From Burkholderia seminalis DSM 23518 (lineage in GTDB: Bacteria; Pseudomonadota; Gammaproteobacteria; Burkholderiales; Burkholderiaceae): a stretch of 64,000 bases of DNA. Location: contig NZ_CADFDK010000022.1 of assembly GCF_902832885.1 (NCBI RefSeq), positions 6,808 through 70,807 of the forward strand. The letters are read 5' to 3'. The position numbers were made by a program, and so were the translations under genes. Below the pieces are notes generated by a model. It had not been told where the DNA came from and did not search any database. It saw nothing but the letters and a program-made list of their open reading frames with translations. This document shows positions 44,367 to 53,582 of this stretch, piece by piece. Positions within the stretch are counted from its first letter, which is position 1; the number at the start of each line of letters is the position of its first letter.

Positions 44367-45548
44367 ATCGTCGACATATCCTGAAAAGTATTGCGCTCGG
44401 TGCCGCCAGTGCCGCGGTGGGCGCCGGGGGGGCTCGTTCCGGTGTCGGTTCGCGCGGCAAACCAGCCGCTGAAGTTGGCGCTGATGGCGCCGATGAGCGG
44501 GCCGGCCGCATTTTTCGGTCAAGCCTGCAAAAACTGCGCAGCGATGGCGATCGACGAGATCAACGCGCGCGGGGGCGTGTTGGGGCGCCCGCTCGAGTTG
44601 CTGGTGGGAGATGCCGGCGCCGCGCCTTCCGAGTCCGCGCAGACGGCGCTGCGCCTGTGGAAGCGCGACAAGGCGGAGGTCTTTGTCGGATCGCACGATA
44701 GTGCTGTCCGCACGGCGCTGGAAAGTCTGTTCCGAGGCCAGGTGCCTTACTTCTATACCCCGATGTACGAAGGGGGCGATTGCGCGAAGGGCACGTTCTT
44801 CGTTGGCGAGACGCCCGCGCAGCAACTGACGCCGGTCATTCCGTGGTTGACCGCCCAGCACCAGGTCAAGCGCTGGTTCCTGATCGGCAACGACTACGTC
44901 TGGCCGCGCAAGTCGAACGAAGTGGCGAAAAAGGCGATTCAGGGTTCCGGCGCGACCGTGGTCGGCGAAGAGTACGTTCCGTTCGACGTCGACAACTTCG
45001 ACGCGGTACTGGGCAAAATTCGCGACAGCAAGGCGGATGCGGTGTTCATCACGCTGGTGGGCGGGTCGGCCGTCACGTTCAACAGAAGTTTTGCGAGCTT
45101 CGGTCTCGGCGACAGGATGATCCGCTTCGGCACGATGATCGAGGAAAACACGTTGATCGGGATCGGTGCGTCCAACACCAGGAACCTCTACTCGGCGTCC
45201 GGCTTTTTCGCGACGCCGACCGCAACGTCCGCGCCGTTTCTGGAGCGTTATCACAAGCGGTTCGGCGCGTCGGCGGTTTTGAGCAGCATCGGCGAGTCGA
45301 CGTACGAGGGCGTCCTGATGTATGACGCGATGGCCAGGAAGGCGAATTCCGCGTCGATCGGCGATCTGACGAAGGCTTCCGACGGGGCAGGCTACAAAGG
45401 CCCGCGCGGCGTGGTCACGATGAAGTCCCGCAACGTGACGGCCGACATCTTCCTCGCCAGGGCATCAGGTGTGCGATACGACATCGTCAAGACGTTCTCG
45501 CAGCTTGGCTCGGCCGAGACCTGTGCGAGCGGAGCGGGTGCGGGTTGA
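44363..45548 (+). pseudogene. ABC-transporter substrate-binding protein, signal peptide out of frame
   Basis: The ATG at 44363 starts a typical export signal (MNRRHILKSIALGAASAAVGAGG). After seven G (44426-44432) the reading frame leaves the protein. With six G it would run on to LVPVSVRAANQPLKLALMAPMSG, the normal cleavage site and mature N-terminus. The mature part (Peripla_BP_5, LivJ/UrtA/AmiC type: GGVLGRPLELLVGD, TPMYEGGDCAKGTFFVGE, YVWPRKSNEVAKKA) is intact to 45548. As read, no exported protein is made from this start; an internal ATG at 44391 would lack a signal. It is either an assembly error or a recent mutation. Confidence 0.8.
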
Positions 45549-45552
45549 CGTC

Positions 45553-46398
45553 ATGCTGCTTTCCCATCTTCTCAATCTCGGGTACGCGTGTGCGGCCCTC
45601 GCGCTCACGACGATCGGTCTGGCCATCGTGTTCGGGCTGCTGGGCGTGCTGAACATGGCGCATGGCGAGTTCATCATGCTGGGCGCGTACTCGGTGGTCG
45701 TCGTGCAGCGTTTCGGATTACCCGCTTTGCTTGCCATACCCGTGGCGATCGTCGTATGCGCTGCCGTGGGTTGGATCGTCGAACGCGTGCTGGTTCGTCC
45801 CTTGTATGAGCGGCCGTTCGATACCTTGCTCGCCACCTGGGGCGTTTCGATCCTGCTGCGCGAAGGGGTGGTCGCATTGTTCGGAAAGGGTTACCAGGAC
45901 GTGACTGGCGCGGATGGCGCATCGATCGATGTCCTGGGCACCCCGTATCCGGCATTCCGGCTTGCGATGATGCTCGCGGTGGGCCTGGCATTCGCCGCGC
46001 TCGCGGCATGGTACGGCCGCAGCCAGACGGGCGCGCGGATTCGGGGCATGGTCGCGAATCCCCTTCTTGCCAGGGCGGCCGGCATCAATACGACCCGGCT
46101 GGCCAGCGGCACGTTCATCACGGGGGTGGTGCTGGCCGGGTTGGCGGGGGTGTTGCTCGCGCCGATCGTGCGGGTCGAGCCGTACATGGGCCTCGACTAT
46201 CTGCTCAATTCGTTTTTCGTGCTCGTGGTCGGCGGCCTGGGCAACTTGCTCGGTCTCGCGGTCGGCACGTTCGTCATCGGCGGAACGCAGGTCGCGGTGT
46301 CGAGTTTCATCGATCAGACGTCGGGTTACACCGCCGTTCTGATCCTGTCCATCTATTTCTTGTGGAGTCGCCCGAATGGCCTCGTCTCGCGCCGTTGA
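45553..46398 (+). CDS. Branched-chain/amide ABC transporter permease (LivH/UrtB-like)
   Basis: 281 residues from ATG 45553; no strong ribosome site is seen and a GTG slightly upstream is possible. About eight hydrophobic segments are present, with family motifs VFGLLGVLNMAHGEFIMLGAY near the N-terminus and VVGGLGNLLGLAVGTFVIGG near the end, the EAA-like contact loop RIRGMVANPLLARAAGINT in between. It forms half of the membrane channel with the next gene product. Its end overlaps the next gene by 23 bp. Confidence 0.88.
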   Translation: MLLSHLLNLGYACAALALTTIGLAIVFGLLGVLNMAHGEFIMLGAYSVVVVQRFGLPALLAIPVAIVVCAAVGWIVERVLVRPLYERPFDTLLATWGVSILLREGVVALFGKGYQDVTGADGASIDVLGTPYPAFRLAMMLAVGLAFAALAAWYGRSQTGARIRGMVANPLLARAAGINTTRLASGTFITGVVLAGLAGVLLAPIVRVEPYMGLDYLLNSFFVLVVGGLGNLLGLAVGTFVIGGTQVAVSSFIDQTSGYTAVLILSIYFLWSRPNGLVSRR

Positions 46399-48151
46399 AA
46401 CGGCCCTCCAGGTTGTCACGGCTGCGGTTCTTCTGAGCTTGCCGCTGTGGGCCGGTGACTACAGTGCAAACCAGATCGGGCTTCTGTTGCTGTATGGAAT
46501 GGCAACGCAAGGCGTTGCGTTGTGCTGGGGGAATGCGGGCTTTTTGCCGCTGGGCCAAAGCCTGTTCTTCGGGCTGGGCGCGTATGTCAGCGCCTTGGTA
46601 TTGCGCGCCGCGGCCGCGGCCGGCGGCGAATGGCAGATCGTCCTGCTTCCGCTTGCAGTCGCGGTACCGGCGGCCCTGGCCTATGCCATCGGATTGATCG
46701 TCTTTGCGCGCCGGATCGACAGCGGGCCGTTTTTTTCGCTGATTACCCTTGCGTCATGCATGTTGGGATTTCTGTTGGCCAATCAATGGAGCAGCGTCAC
46801 CGGCGGCTTCAACGGGCTCACCGATATTCCCGACCTGCCGATGACCGACCGGTATGGAAACCTGTATTACGTGATCGCCGTGGCCGCGGTTGTCGTCACG
46901 GCGGGGATCACCTGGTTGAGTCGCCGCCCCATCGGGACGCTCTGGGCCGCCCTCTCGGAGAATGAGGATCGCCTCCAGTTCCTTGGATTCGCGACGCACC
47001 GGCTGAAGGCTGCCGCTTTCGGCCTCTCGGGCGCGATCGCGGGTCTGGGCGGCGCGCTGTATGCGCCTCACGAGGGTCTCGTTGGCCCTCAGGCGGTCGG
47101 CGTCGCGTTGTCGGCGCAGTTCGTCATCTGGGCAGCCGTCGGGGGGAAGCGCAGTCCGTTGGGTGCGCAACTCGGTGCCGTCGTGATCGGGCTGCTCGCC
47201 GCGACCTGGCGCGATCTGTTCACCTATTGGGAAGTGCTGGTCGCGCTGATTTTCATCGGTGTGGTGCGGCTGTTTCCCGATGGCCTGGCCGGCGCGGCCG
47301 CCGCGCTTGCCCGGATGGCGGGTCTGCGCGTCGCGAACAGCATTCCGGAGAAACGGCTAGATGCTCACGAGATCGCGACGATCGACAGGCGGCCGGCTCA
47401 ATCCGTGCTGCTCAGTTTCCGCAAGGTGGAAGTCAGCCAGGGGGGCGTCAACATTCTCAACGGGCTCGATCTCGAGGTGGGAGCCGGGGTCATCCATTGT
47501 TTCATTGGCCCGAATGGCGCCGGCAAGACGTCGACATTCAACGCAATGACGGGCCGCTTGCCGGTCCGTTCAGGTGAAATTCACTTTCGCGGGACCGAGA
47601 TTTCGTCCTCTCAGGCGTGGCAGGTCGCCCGACTGGGCATCGGCCGCAAGTTTCAGATTCCCGCGGTGTTTGCCCGGTTGTCGGTCGACCAGAATCTTCA
47701 GATCGCCCTGTGGGCGAACCGGATACGTCCTCGGGAGATGCTGAGCGCGGCGCCGCTGCATTGGAATTCGGTTCAACGCGTACGCACGCTCGGGAAATTC
47801 GGGTTTCTCGAATCGAATCTGGCGGTTCGTGCGGGCGATCTGTCTCAAGGGATGCGCCAGATGCTGGAGTTCGCGATGGTGGCGATCACCGAGCCGCGTC
47901 TTTTGCTCCTCGACGAACCGTGCGCCGGCCTCTCGGCGCACGAAACCCGTCACATGATGGACGCGATCACGTCGACCGTGGGCGAACTGGAGGCGTCAGC
48001 CATCGTGATCGAGCATGACATGAGCGCACTCGAAAAGATCGCCGGCAACGTGGTGGTCCTGCATCAGGGAAGAAGCCTCGCGGTCGGATCGCTGTCGCAG
48101 ATCAAGATGTCGGCAGACGTCAAGGCCGTCTACTCGGGAGGAAGAAAGTGA
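46376..48151 (+). CDS. Fused ABC permease-ATPase (LivM-LivG / UrtC-UrtD type)
   Basis: 591 residues that join two subunits usually made separately. Residues about 1-320 are a LivM-type permease (GNAGFLPLGQSLFFGLGAY, SENEDRLQFLGFATHRLKAAAFGLSG). Residues about 345-590 are a LivG-type ATPase: Walker A GPNGAGKTSTFNAMTG, signature LSQGMRQMLEFA, Walker B LLLLDEPCAGLS and H-loop VIEHDM. Such fusions exist in some amide and urea importers. There is no frameshift or stop at the joint. The next gene overlaps by 4 bp. Confidence 0.88.
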   Translation: MASSRAVETALQVVTAAVLLSLPLWAGDYSANQIGLLLLYGMATQGVALCWGNAGFLPLGQSLFFGLGAYVSALVLRAAAAAGGEWQIVLLPLAVAVPAALAYAIGLIVFARRIDSGPFFSLITLASCMLGFLLANQWSSVTGGFNGLTDIPDLPMTDRYGNLYYVIAVAAVVVTAGITWLSRRPIGTLWAALSENEDRLQFLGFATHRLKAAAFGLSGAIAGLGGALYAPHEGLVGPQAVGVALSAQFVIWAAVGGKRSPLGAQLGAVVIGLLAATWRDLFTYWEVLVALIFIGVVRLFPDGLAGAAAALARMAGLRVANSIPEKRLDAHEIATIDRRPAQSVLLSFRKVEVSQGGVNILNGLDLEVGAGVIHCFIGPNGAGKTSTFNAMTGRLPVRSGEIHFRGTEISSSQAWQVARLGIGRKFQIPAVFARLSVDQNLQIALWANRIRPREMLSAAPLHWNSVQRVRTLGKFGFLESNLAVRAGDLSQGMRQMLEFAMVAITEPRLLLLDEPCAGLSAHETRHMMDAITSTVGELEASAIVIEHDMSALEKIAGNVVVLHQGRSLAVGSLSQIKMSADVKAVYSGGRK

Positions 48152-48855
48152 GCGAACGCCGGCGGGAAGCCGTGTTGAGGTTTTCGTCGATCGTCGCGGG
48201 TTACGGCGACACGATGGTGCTCAAGGGAATCAGCGGCGAGGTGGCCGCGGGTAATGTCCTGGGGGTGTTTGGCCGCAACGGTGTGGGCAAGTCGACACTG
48301 ATGCGCGCCCTGACAGGTGTTATCCAGCCCACTTCCGGGGCAGTCACGGTCAACGGCGGTGAAGTAGGAAAAGTACCGTCGCACCAACGGCGACGTCTGG
48401 GGATGAGCTATGCGCCGCAGGAACGGGTTGTCTTCGACAATTTGAGCGTTGCAGACAACCTGACCCTCGGATTCAGGACAAGAAGCCTGGAAGCATACGA
48501 AGAATTGTTCGAGATTTTCCCGCGTCTGAAAGAGCGGTTGCCGCAGGCAGCCGGGAAACTGAGCGGGGGTGAAAAGAAGCTGCTTTCCTTCGCCAGGATC
48601 ATCGCGGAGCGTTCGCCGCTCACGCTGATCGACGAGCCGTCGGAAGGCGTTCAGCAGGAGAACCTGGAGCGGATGGCATCCGTTATCCGGTCTCGAATCG
48701 AGGAAGGCGCGGCGTTCGTGGTGGTCGAACAGAATCTGACGTTTCTCACTTCGATCGCGGACCATTTCATCGGTCTGGATCATGGAGAGGTCGTGCTGTC
48801 GGGCGACTCGATCGATATGTCGCGCGACCGGCTCGAAGCCGTATTGGCGGTTTAG
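48148..48855 (+). CDS. ABC transporter ATPase (LivF/UrtE-like)
   Basis: 235 residues. Walker A GRNGVGKSTLMRALTG, Q-loop YAPQERVVFDN, signature KLSGGEKKLLSFARI, Walker B LTLIDEPSEG and H-loop VVVEQN are all present. It is the second nucleotide-binding subunit of the importer encoded by 44363-48855. It is translationally coupled (GTGA overlap) to the permease-ATPase fusion gene. The transporter probably brings in an amide, nitrile-derived or amino-acid-like compound. Confidence 0.9.
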   Translation: MSERRREAVLRFSSIVAGYGDTMVLKGISGEVAAGNVLGVFGRNGVGKSTLMRALTGVIQPTSGAVTVNGGEVGKVPSHQRRRLGMSYAPQERVVFDNLSVADNLTLGFRTRSLEAYEELFEIFPRLKERLPQAAGKLSGGEKKLLSFARIIAERSPLTLIDEPSEGVQQENLERMASVIRSRIEEGAAFVVVEQNLTFLTSIADHFIGLDHGEVVLSGDSIDMSRDRLEAVLAV

Positions 48856-48929
48856 GCTTTCGTATCAGGCAATTCGCCGCTCGTGCGTACCTGACGTACC
48901 TGAGCGTCGGCCGCGCCGTTCAATCGTCG

Positions 48930-49664
48930 TCACGGCGCGGCCGTTCCGGCCGCGGCGACGGAAGCAGCCAGCTCCGCACGGTTGGAGAATCCCTTCTTGT
49001 CCATGATCCGCCGCAAATGGGTGCGTACGGTCGACAAGCTGATGCAGAGAAGGCGGCCGATATCCTGATCGGTACAACCCTTTGCGACGAGCTGGGCGAT
49101 CTCGCTCTCACGGTCCGTGAGCCCCGTCGCGCTGCCTGCCCGACGTTTGATGGCGCGGCAAAGGAACGGCTCGATCGCATCGAGCACGAGTTTGTCGCGC
49201 AGCTCGAATTCAGGCCGATTCCTGGTTCGCCAGATTCTCAGGTCGCTGAGCTGGCGTTCGCCGTCGAAAACGAACACGTTGATCCCGTGATGCAAACCAT
49301 CCTGCGCGAGAAACTCGTTATAGAACTCGCTTTTCTCCAGGGCAGGCCGGTCCATCACTTCTTCCACGAACGTGGCCCGGCGCATCCTGCAGAGCTGCGC
49401 CGTCATCGGGTCATTGTGCTGATACCAGCTTGTGTAGCGACGCACGTGATCCGAGTCGACGTTGACCGCAATCGGGTCGACGTAGGTCCCTTTCTCGGCA
49501 TCCCAGTTGTAGGACACGCAGAAATCGGATCGCAACAACCGGGTCAAGTCTGACAAAACGACACGTCTGACATCCACGATCGGTCCGAGCTCTTCGAGCC
49601 GCCCGATGATGTCGCCGAAAAGTCGGAGTTCGTCGAGCGTGAGATCGTGAACTGGTGGCTTCAA
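48930..49664 (-). CDS. LuxR-family transcriptional regulator
   Basis: 244 residues. The C-terminal LuxR HTH is clear (GLTDRESEIAQLVAKGCTDQDIGRLLCISLSTVRTHLRRIMDKKGFSNR). The N-terminal 170 residues carry no autoinducer-domain signature or receiver domain that I recognise (FCVSYNWDAEKGTYVDPIAV, SWYQHNDPM). It is transcribed away from the porin gene and converges with the ABC operon. A repeated element found upstream of both the amidase and the porin genes makes it a candidate regulator of both. Confidence 0.85.
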   Translation of the reverse strand: MKPPVHDLTLDELRLFGDIIGRLEELGPIVDVRRVVLSDLTRLLRSDFCVSYNWDAEKGTYVDPIAVNVDSDHVRRYTSWYQHNDPMTAQLCRMRRATFVEEVMDRPALEKSEFYNEFLAQDGLHHGINVFVFDGERQLSDLRIWRTRNRPEFELRDKLVLDAIEPFLCRAIKRRAGSATGLTDRESEIAQLVAKGCTDQDIGRLLCISLSTVRTHLRRIMDKKGFSNRAELAASVAAAGTAAP

Positions 49665-49901
49665 GGGGGCCTCATCGGTAGGAGGAGTCGGGAGACGGCA
49701 CGCGCGACAGTCTTGGAAGACTGGTTCGCATTACGCATCAATCATAGCAGCGTAAAAAATCCCGATCAGCAACGAACGTGCGGCCTTTGCCGGTCCGTTG
49801 TATTCATGCCGCAGTCGCGTCCGCCGCCTGTTTTCGGGCCGAAAGGGATGCCCGCGGCGGACCCTGAATGCCGCCGCCACTGACCGGGATTTCCGCATCG
49901 A

Positions 49902-49925
49902 CATTTCTGACGATGGGGCTCAAAA
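49902..49925 (+). promoter_or_regulatory. Repeated upstream element, copy 2 (porin)
   Basis: CATTTCTGACGATG, five bases, then CAAAAA: the same sequence and spacing as at 42836-42859. It lies about 190 bp before the porin start and about 240 bp before the LuxR start. Confidence 0.55.
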
Positions 49926-50071
49926 AACGCCGGTCATAAAGTGGACGCGCAGTGGGAAGCGGACGTGTTGAGACCGTTCGTCGTGGAGGCAAGCCGGAGG
50001 TTTACCCGCAGACGCCTGCCCATTGATCAAACGATTTCAGCGCATTTTCAGCGGGACGTGTTCCTCAGCCA

Positions 50072-50087
50072 TTTTCGTCAACGAAAA
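50072..50087. promoter_or_regulatory. Palindromic operator-like site before the porin gene
   Basis: TTTTCGTCAACGAAAA has perfect 7-bp arms around CA, about 26 bp before the start codon and next to the -10-like element. A bound repressor would block transcription. Confidence 0.5.
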
Positions 50088-50113
50088 CTACGCCATAAAA
50101 TTAGGATAGCGAT

Positions 50114-51172
50114 ATGAACAGGATCATCAAGCGAAGCATGGTGGTGTGCGCCGCGGTCGGGTGCGGCGTGGCACATGCGCAGTCGTCAGTGACGCTGTAC
50201 GGGCTGGTCGATGCGGGCATCACGTACACGAACAATGCAACGTCGGGCACCGGACATGGCGCGCTCGTGCAGTTCACGTCCGGGTCGTCGCAGGGAGATC
50301 GTTGGGGGCTGACGGGCAAAGAGGACCTGGGTGGCGGGCTCAAGGCGATCTTCACGCTCGAAAGCGGTTTTCAACTTTCCAACGGGGCCTTGGCGCAAAG
50401 CGGGCTGTTGTTCAACCGCGCGGCCTTCGTCGGCCTCGACGGGCGGTTCGGGACGCTGACGCTCGGGCGGCAATACGACTTCATCGGCGATATTTTCCCC
50501 GCGTACTCGATCGCGGGAAACACGGCCGCGGGTATCCTCGCGTGGGGCATTCCGGCGTATGCGGCTGGCGGGTATACGCTGGATAACCGACTGTGGGGCG
50601 ACAACGTCAATAACTCGGTGAAGTATCTTTCGCCGACGATTTCGGGCTTCAGTGTCGGTGCCATGTACGGTTTCGGCAATGTGGCCGGCTCATTGGGCAC
50701 CAACAGCGCGATGAACTTCCTGCTGAACTACAACCGGGGCGGGCTCGCCGCATCGCTGTCGTATTTCAAGCAGCATAACGCGACCCGCTCCGCGAATTTG
50801 ACGGAATACGCCGGCGGTGCAACATACAGCCTGGGGAAAGCGCAGATATTCGGTGTGGTGACCGATGTCCAGTTGAGCAGCGGCACCCAAGCGCGCGCGC
50901 TGACCTATGACGGCGGCGTGACTTACTTTGTCAGGCCCGACCTCTCGCTCGGCGCCGGGTTCCAGTTCCAGCAGCGCAACAACGGGGTCGGCAGCGCGAA
51001 TCAGGCGACCATCGGGGCCGATTACTTCATTTCCAAACGCACGGACGTGTATTTCGTCGGGGCGCTCGCGCATGATCATGCGCACGGCGCTCAAATCGAA
51101 GCAGCGCTCGGATCGCCGTCCAGCACGAGTTTTCAGACCGCGGCGAGGATCGGCATTAGGCACAAGTTCTGA
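50114..51172 (+). CDS. General outer-membrane porin (Burkholderia Gram-negative porin family)
   Basis: 352 residues with a Sec signal peptide (MNRIIKRSMVVCAAVGCGVAHA, cleavage before QSSVTLYG). The start of the mature protein, SSVTLYGLVDAGI, and the motif SRWGLTGKEDLGGGLKAIFTLE-like segment are family hallmarks. The final residue is Phe after RIGIRHKF, the outer-membrane assembly signal. It forms a 16-stranded trimeric pore. Its leader resembles that of the MFS gene at 41478, so it is probably co-regulated for uptake of the substrates of this cluster. Confidence 0.93.
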   Translation: MNRIIKRSMVVCAAVGCGVAHAQSSVTLYGLVDAGITYTNNATSGTGHGALVQFTSGSSQGDRWGLTGKEDLGGGLKAIFTLESGFQLSNGALAQSGLLFNRAAFVGLDGRFGTLTLGRQYDFIGDIFPAYSIAGNTAAGILAWGIPAYAAGGYTLDNRLWGDNVNNSVKYLSPTISGFSVGAMYGFGNVAGSLGTNSAMNFLLNYNRGGLAASLSYFKQHNATRSANLTEYAGGATYSLGKAQIFGVVTDVQLSSGTQARALTYDGGVTYFVRPDLSLGAGFQFQQRNNGVGSANQATIGADYFISKRTDVYFVGALAHDHAHGAQIEAALGSPSSTSFQTAARIGIRHKF

Positions 51173-51306
51173 CTGGTGCGGCGGCACGTGCCGGTGGTGC
51201 AGGGGCGGGCCGGCAGCGCTTGGTCGTGCGTCGAAATACGATGCGTATGTGAGTGGATGCGTCGCGCGGCGTCCGGTTCGTGCGATCCGTCCGCTACCCG
51301 GCGCGG

Positions 51307-52698
51307 CTACATCGCGGCACTGTAAAGATGATGTGCGTCGGTCAGTGCGTCGGCGACAAGCTGCAGGCCGTCGCGGCAGCGCTCCTGATCCTGCGGGCCG
51401 CCGAGGCAGAGGCGAATCGCGTCCGGCGGGTTGCCGTCGGTCGAGAATGCCGCGCTTGCCACGGCGGCGACACTCCGGCTTCGCAGATATTGCGCGAGAT
51501 CCGGTGCTGTCCACTGGCACTCGCCGGGAATCGGCAACCAGAGATGAAAACCGTCGGGATGCGCGTCGAAAGGCCATGCGCCGAGAACGCGGCTGGCGAT
51601 CGCCTGCCGTGAATGCGCTTCGGATCGGATGGCGGCCAGCATCTCGCTTGCCGTGCCGTCATTGATCCACTGGGTGGACAGCAGCATCGTGAACGGGCTC
51701 GGCATCACGGTCGTGGCGCGCAATGCCCCCGCGATACGCTGTGTTTCGCGCACCGTCGGCGCCAGCAGATAGGCGATTCGCAGCCCGGCGCCGAGGTTCT
51801 TCGACATGCCGGTCACGTAGTAGGTCAGTTCGGGGGCCAGCAACGCCAGTGGCGGCGGGGCGCTCTGCGGGAGCATCGCATACGCGTCGTCCTCGATGAT
51901 GGGCACGTTGTAGCGCATCGCGATATCCGCCAGCGCTTCGCGGCGCCTGAACGGTATCGTGAGCGTGCTTGGATTCTGCAGGGTCGGGTTGCAGTACAGC
52001 GCCGCGGGCTGTCCGCTTCGGCAGAGCGATTCGAACGCATGCGGCAACGGCCCGTCGTCGTCCCGCGGCAGCGGCTGCAACTGGACGCCCAGTTGCGATG
52101 CGATGGCCTTGATGCCGGGGTACGCGAGTGAATCGAGGCAGATCGAATCACCGCGGCGCGCAAGCCGGGAGACGAGCGCGACGAGCGCGCTGTGGATTCC
52201 CGGACAAACGAGCACGGTATCGCTGCTGCAGCCGGGCAGGCGATGGGCCAGCCATGCGCGGCCGGCGGCGCGATCCGCCGGTGTGCCGCCGAAATCCTGA
52301 TATCGCATCAGTTGGTAAGGGTCCGCGGCGGCGAACAATGCCGCCGCCGATTGTTGCAGCCGGCCGACCATCTCGGCCGGTTCAGGGGGCATGTTCATCG
52401 ACATCTCGATGCTGCTCCCGCCCGACAGCTGGACCGTTTGCGTCGGGCCGCGCACGAACGTGCCGCTTCCTGCCCGCGTATCGAGCAAGCCGCGTCGGCG
52501 GGCTTCCGCATACGCGCGGGCGACCGTCGTGTAGTTCAGGTTCAGCGCCCCGGCGAGATCGCGCAGCCCGGGCAGGCGGTCGCGCGGTTTCAGCCGGCCG
52601 GCCGCAAGATCTTCCTCGATGAGGTCGGGGATCAGCTGATAGGCCGGTTTCCTGCTTTCCAGCAAGCGCTTCGACCAATGATGGATTGCGTAATCCAT
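51307..52698 (-). CDS. MocR-family regulator (GntR HTH plus aminotransferase-like domain)
   Basis: 463 residues from ATG 52698 (ATG 52710 is also possible; the long upstream frame is unlikely). The N-terminal GntR winged helix (LIPDLIEEDLAAGRLKPRDRLPGLRDLAGALNLNYTTVARAY) is fused to a PLP-dependent class I aminotransferase fold. The likely PLP lysine is in YYVTGMSKNLGAGLRIAYL, and IIEDDAYAML carries the ring-contacting Asp. MocR proteins sense a metabolite with PLP and bind direct repeats. It is divergent from the Nit1C cluster, with repeated TGATTGCAT boxes between, so it probably controls that cluster. Confidence 0.88.
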   Translation of the reverse strand: MDYAIHHWSKRLLESRKPAYQLIPDLIEEDLAAGRLKPRDRLPGLRDLAGALNLNYTTVARAYAEARRRGLLDTRAGSGTFVRGPTQTVQLSGGSSIEMSMNMPPEPAEMVGRLQQSAAALFAAADPYQLMRYQDFGGTPADRAAGRAWLAHRLPGCSSDTVLVCPGIHSALVALVSRLARRGDSICLDSLAYPGIKAIASQLGVQLQPLPRDDDGPLPHAFESLCRSGQPAALYCNPTLQNPSTLTIPFRRREALADIAMRYNVPIIEDDAYAMLPQSAPPPLALLAPELTYYVTGMSKNLGAGLRIAYLLAPTVRETQRIAGALRATTVMPSPFTMLLSTQWINDGTASEMLAAIRSEAHSRQAIASRVLGAWPFDAHPDGFHLWLPIPGECQWTAPDLAQYLRSRSVAAVASAAFSTDGNPPDAIRLCLGGPQDQERCRDGLQLVADALTDAHHLYSAAM

Positions 52699-52781
52699 AC
52701 CTGTTTCCATTTGACGATTCATCAAAACGTTAGCATGGCGCATTAATCGAAAAATATATATATCGCGCCGTGGAAGCCGAC

Positions 52782-52979
52782 TGATTGCATTGATTGCATC
52801 GTGTATCGGATTGATGCATCGATGCACGCCGGGCGCGCACCGGTTCATGCGTGCTGCATCAGTCAGGTGCGCCGTTCGGCCCGGACGGGCCGTTTTCAGT
52901 TGGATCCGGATTGGGGCACGCAAGGATCGAACCGACTGCAGCGGCATTTTTGGATTGAATGATTGCAGAGTGATTGCAT
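52782..52979. promoter_or_regulatory. TGATTGCAT repeats between MocR and the Nit1C cluster
   Basis: Copies of TGATTGCAT lie at 52782-52790, 52791-52799 and 52971-52979, near-copies at 52960-52968 (TGATTGCAG) and 52811-52819 (TTGATGCAT). Two tight pairs (9 and 11 bp apart) flank about 170 bp. Paired direct repeats are the usual binding sites of MocR regulators. The remaining sequence 52711-53080 holds an A+T-rich ATATATATAT near 52755 but no gene. Confidence 0.6.
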
Positions 52980-53080
52980 CGGGTTGCGGCCCGGTTGGCA
53001 TATGCGTTGCGTTAATGAGTTCGCCCGGATTCGAAAGCGTTCGGGAATCTCATTCAACTCATTTCCAGACGGAGCGTGCC

Positions 53081-53563
53081 ATGCCCGCAGTCAATCAGCC
53101 TCTGCACAAGAAGGGAGATTTCCTCGTCGACTACGAGGAAAAAGTATTCGAAGACGTCAAGGCGGAAGCGGGCGAGAAGGCGCTCGTGACGTTCCACACG
53201 GTTGCGTTCGAGGGGTCGATCGGCTTCGTGAACCTCCTGCAGGCGACCCGCCTGCAGCGCAAGGGGTTCGAGACGTCGGTGCTGCTCTACGGCCCCGGCG
53301 TGACGCTCGGCCTGCAACGCGGGTTCCCGACACTGGGCGACGAGGCGTTTCCCGGCCATCTGAACTTCAACAAGCAGCTCGTGAAGTTCATGGAGGAAGG
53401 CGGGAAAGTCTATGCGTGCCGCTTTGCATTGCAGGCGCTTTACGGGCATGGCGAAGCGTCGCTGATCGAGGGCATCCGGCCGATCAACCCGCTCGACGTG
53501 CTCGATATCCAGCTGCTTCACCGCAAGGAGAACGCGCTGATCATCCATACCTGGACCGTTTGA
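53081..53563 (+). CDS. nitB: MSMEG_0572/Sll0783-family protein of the Nit1C cluster
   Basis: 160 residues from ATG 53081 (GGAGCG upstream), first gene of the cluster. It has a compact alpha/beta pattern resembling DsrE-like folds: [75 protein letters not shown]. The family is always found with the Nit1 nitrilase and radical SAM genes and was noted in cyanobacteria as a nitrogen-starvation gene. Its biochemical role is unknown. Confidence 0.85.
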   Translation: MPAVNQPLHKKGDFLVDYEEKVFEDVKAEAGEKALVTFHTVAFEGSIGFVNLLQATRLQRKGFETSVLLYGPGVTLGLQRGFPTLGDEAFPGHLNFNKQLVKFMEEGGKVYACRFALQALYGHGEASLIEGIRPINPLDVLDIQLLHRKENALIIHTWTV

Positions 53564-53582
53564 TCGAATCACGGGTGCCATC

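Larger units (their letters stand above)
49665..50113. promoter_or_regulatory. Divergent LuxR/porin control region
   Basis: 449 bp without a gene. It contains the second copy of the 14-bp repeat (49902-49915), a palindrome at 50072-50087 and an A+T-rich -10-like CATAAAATT at about 50093-50101 just before the porin start. Confidence 0.6.
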
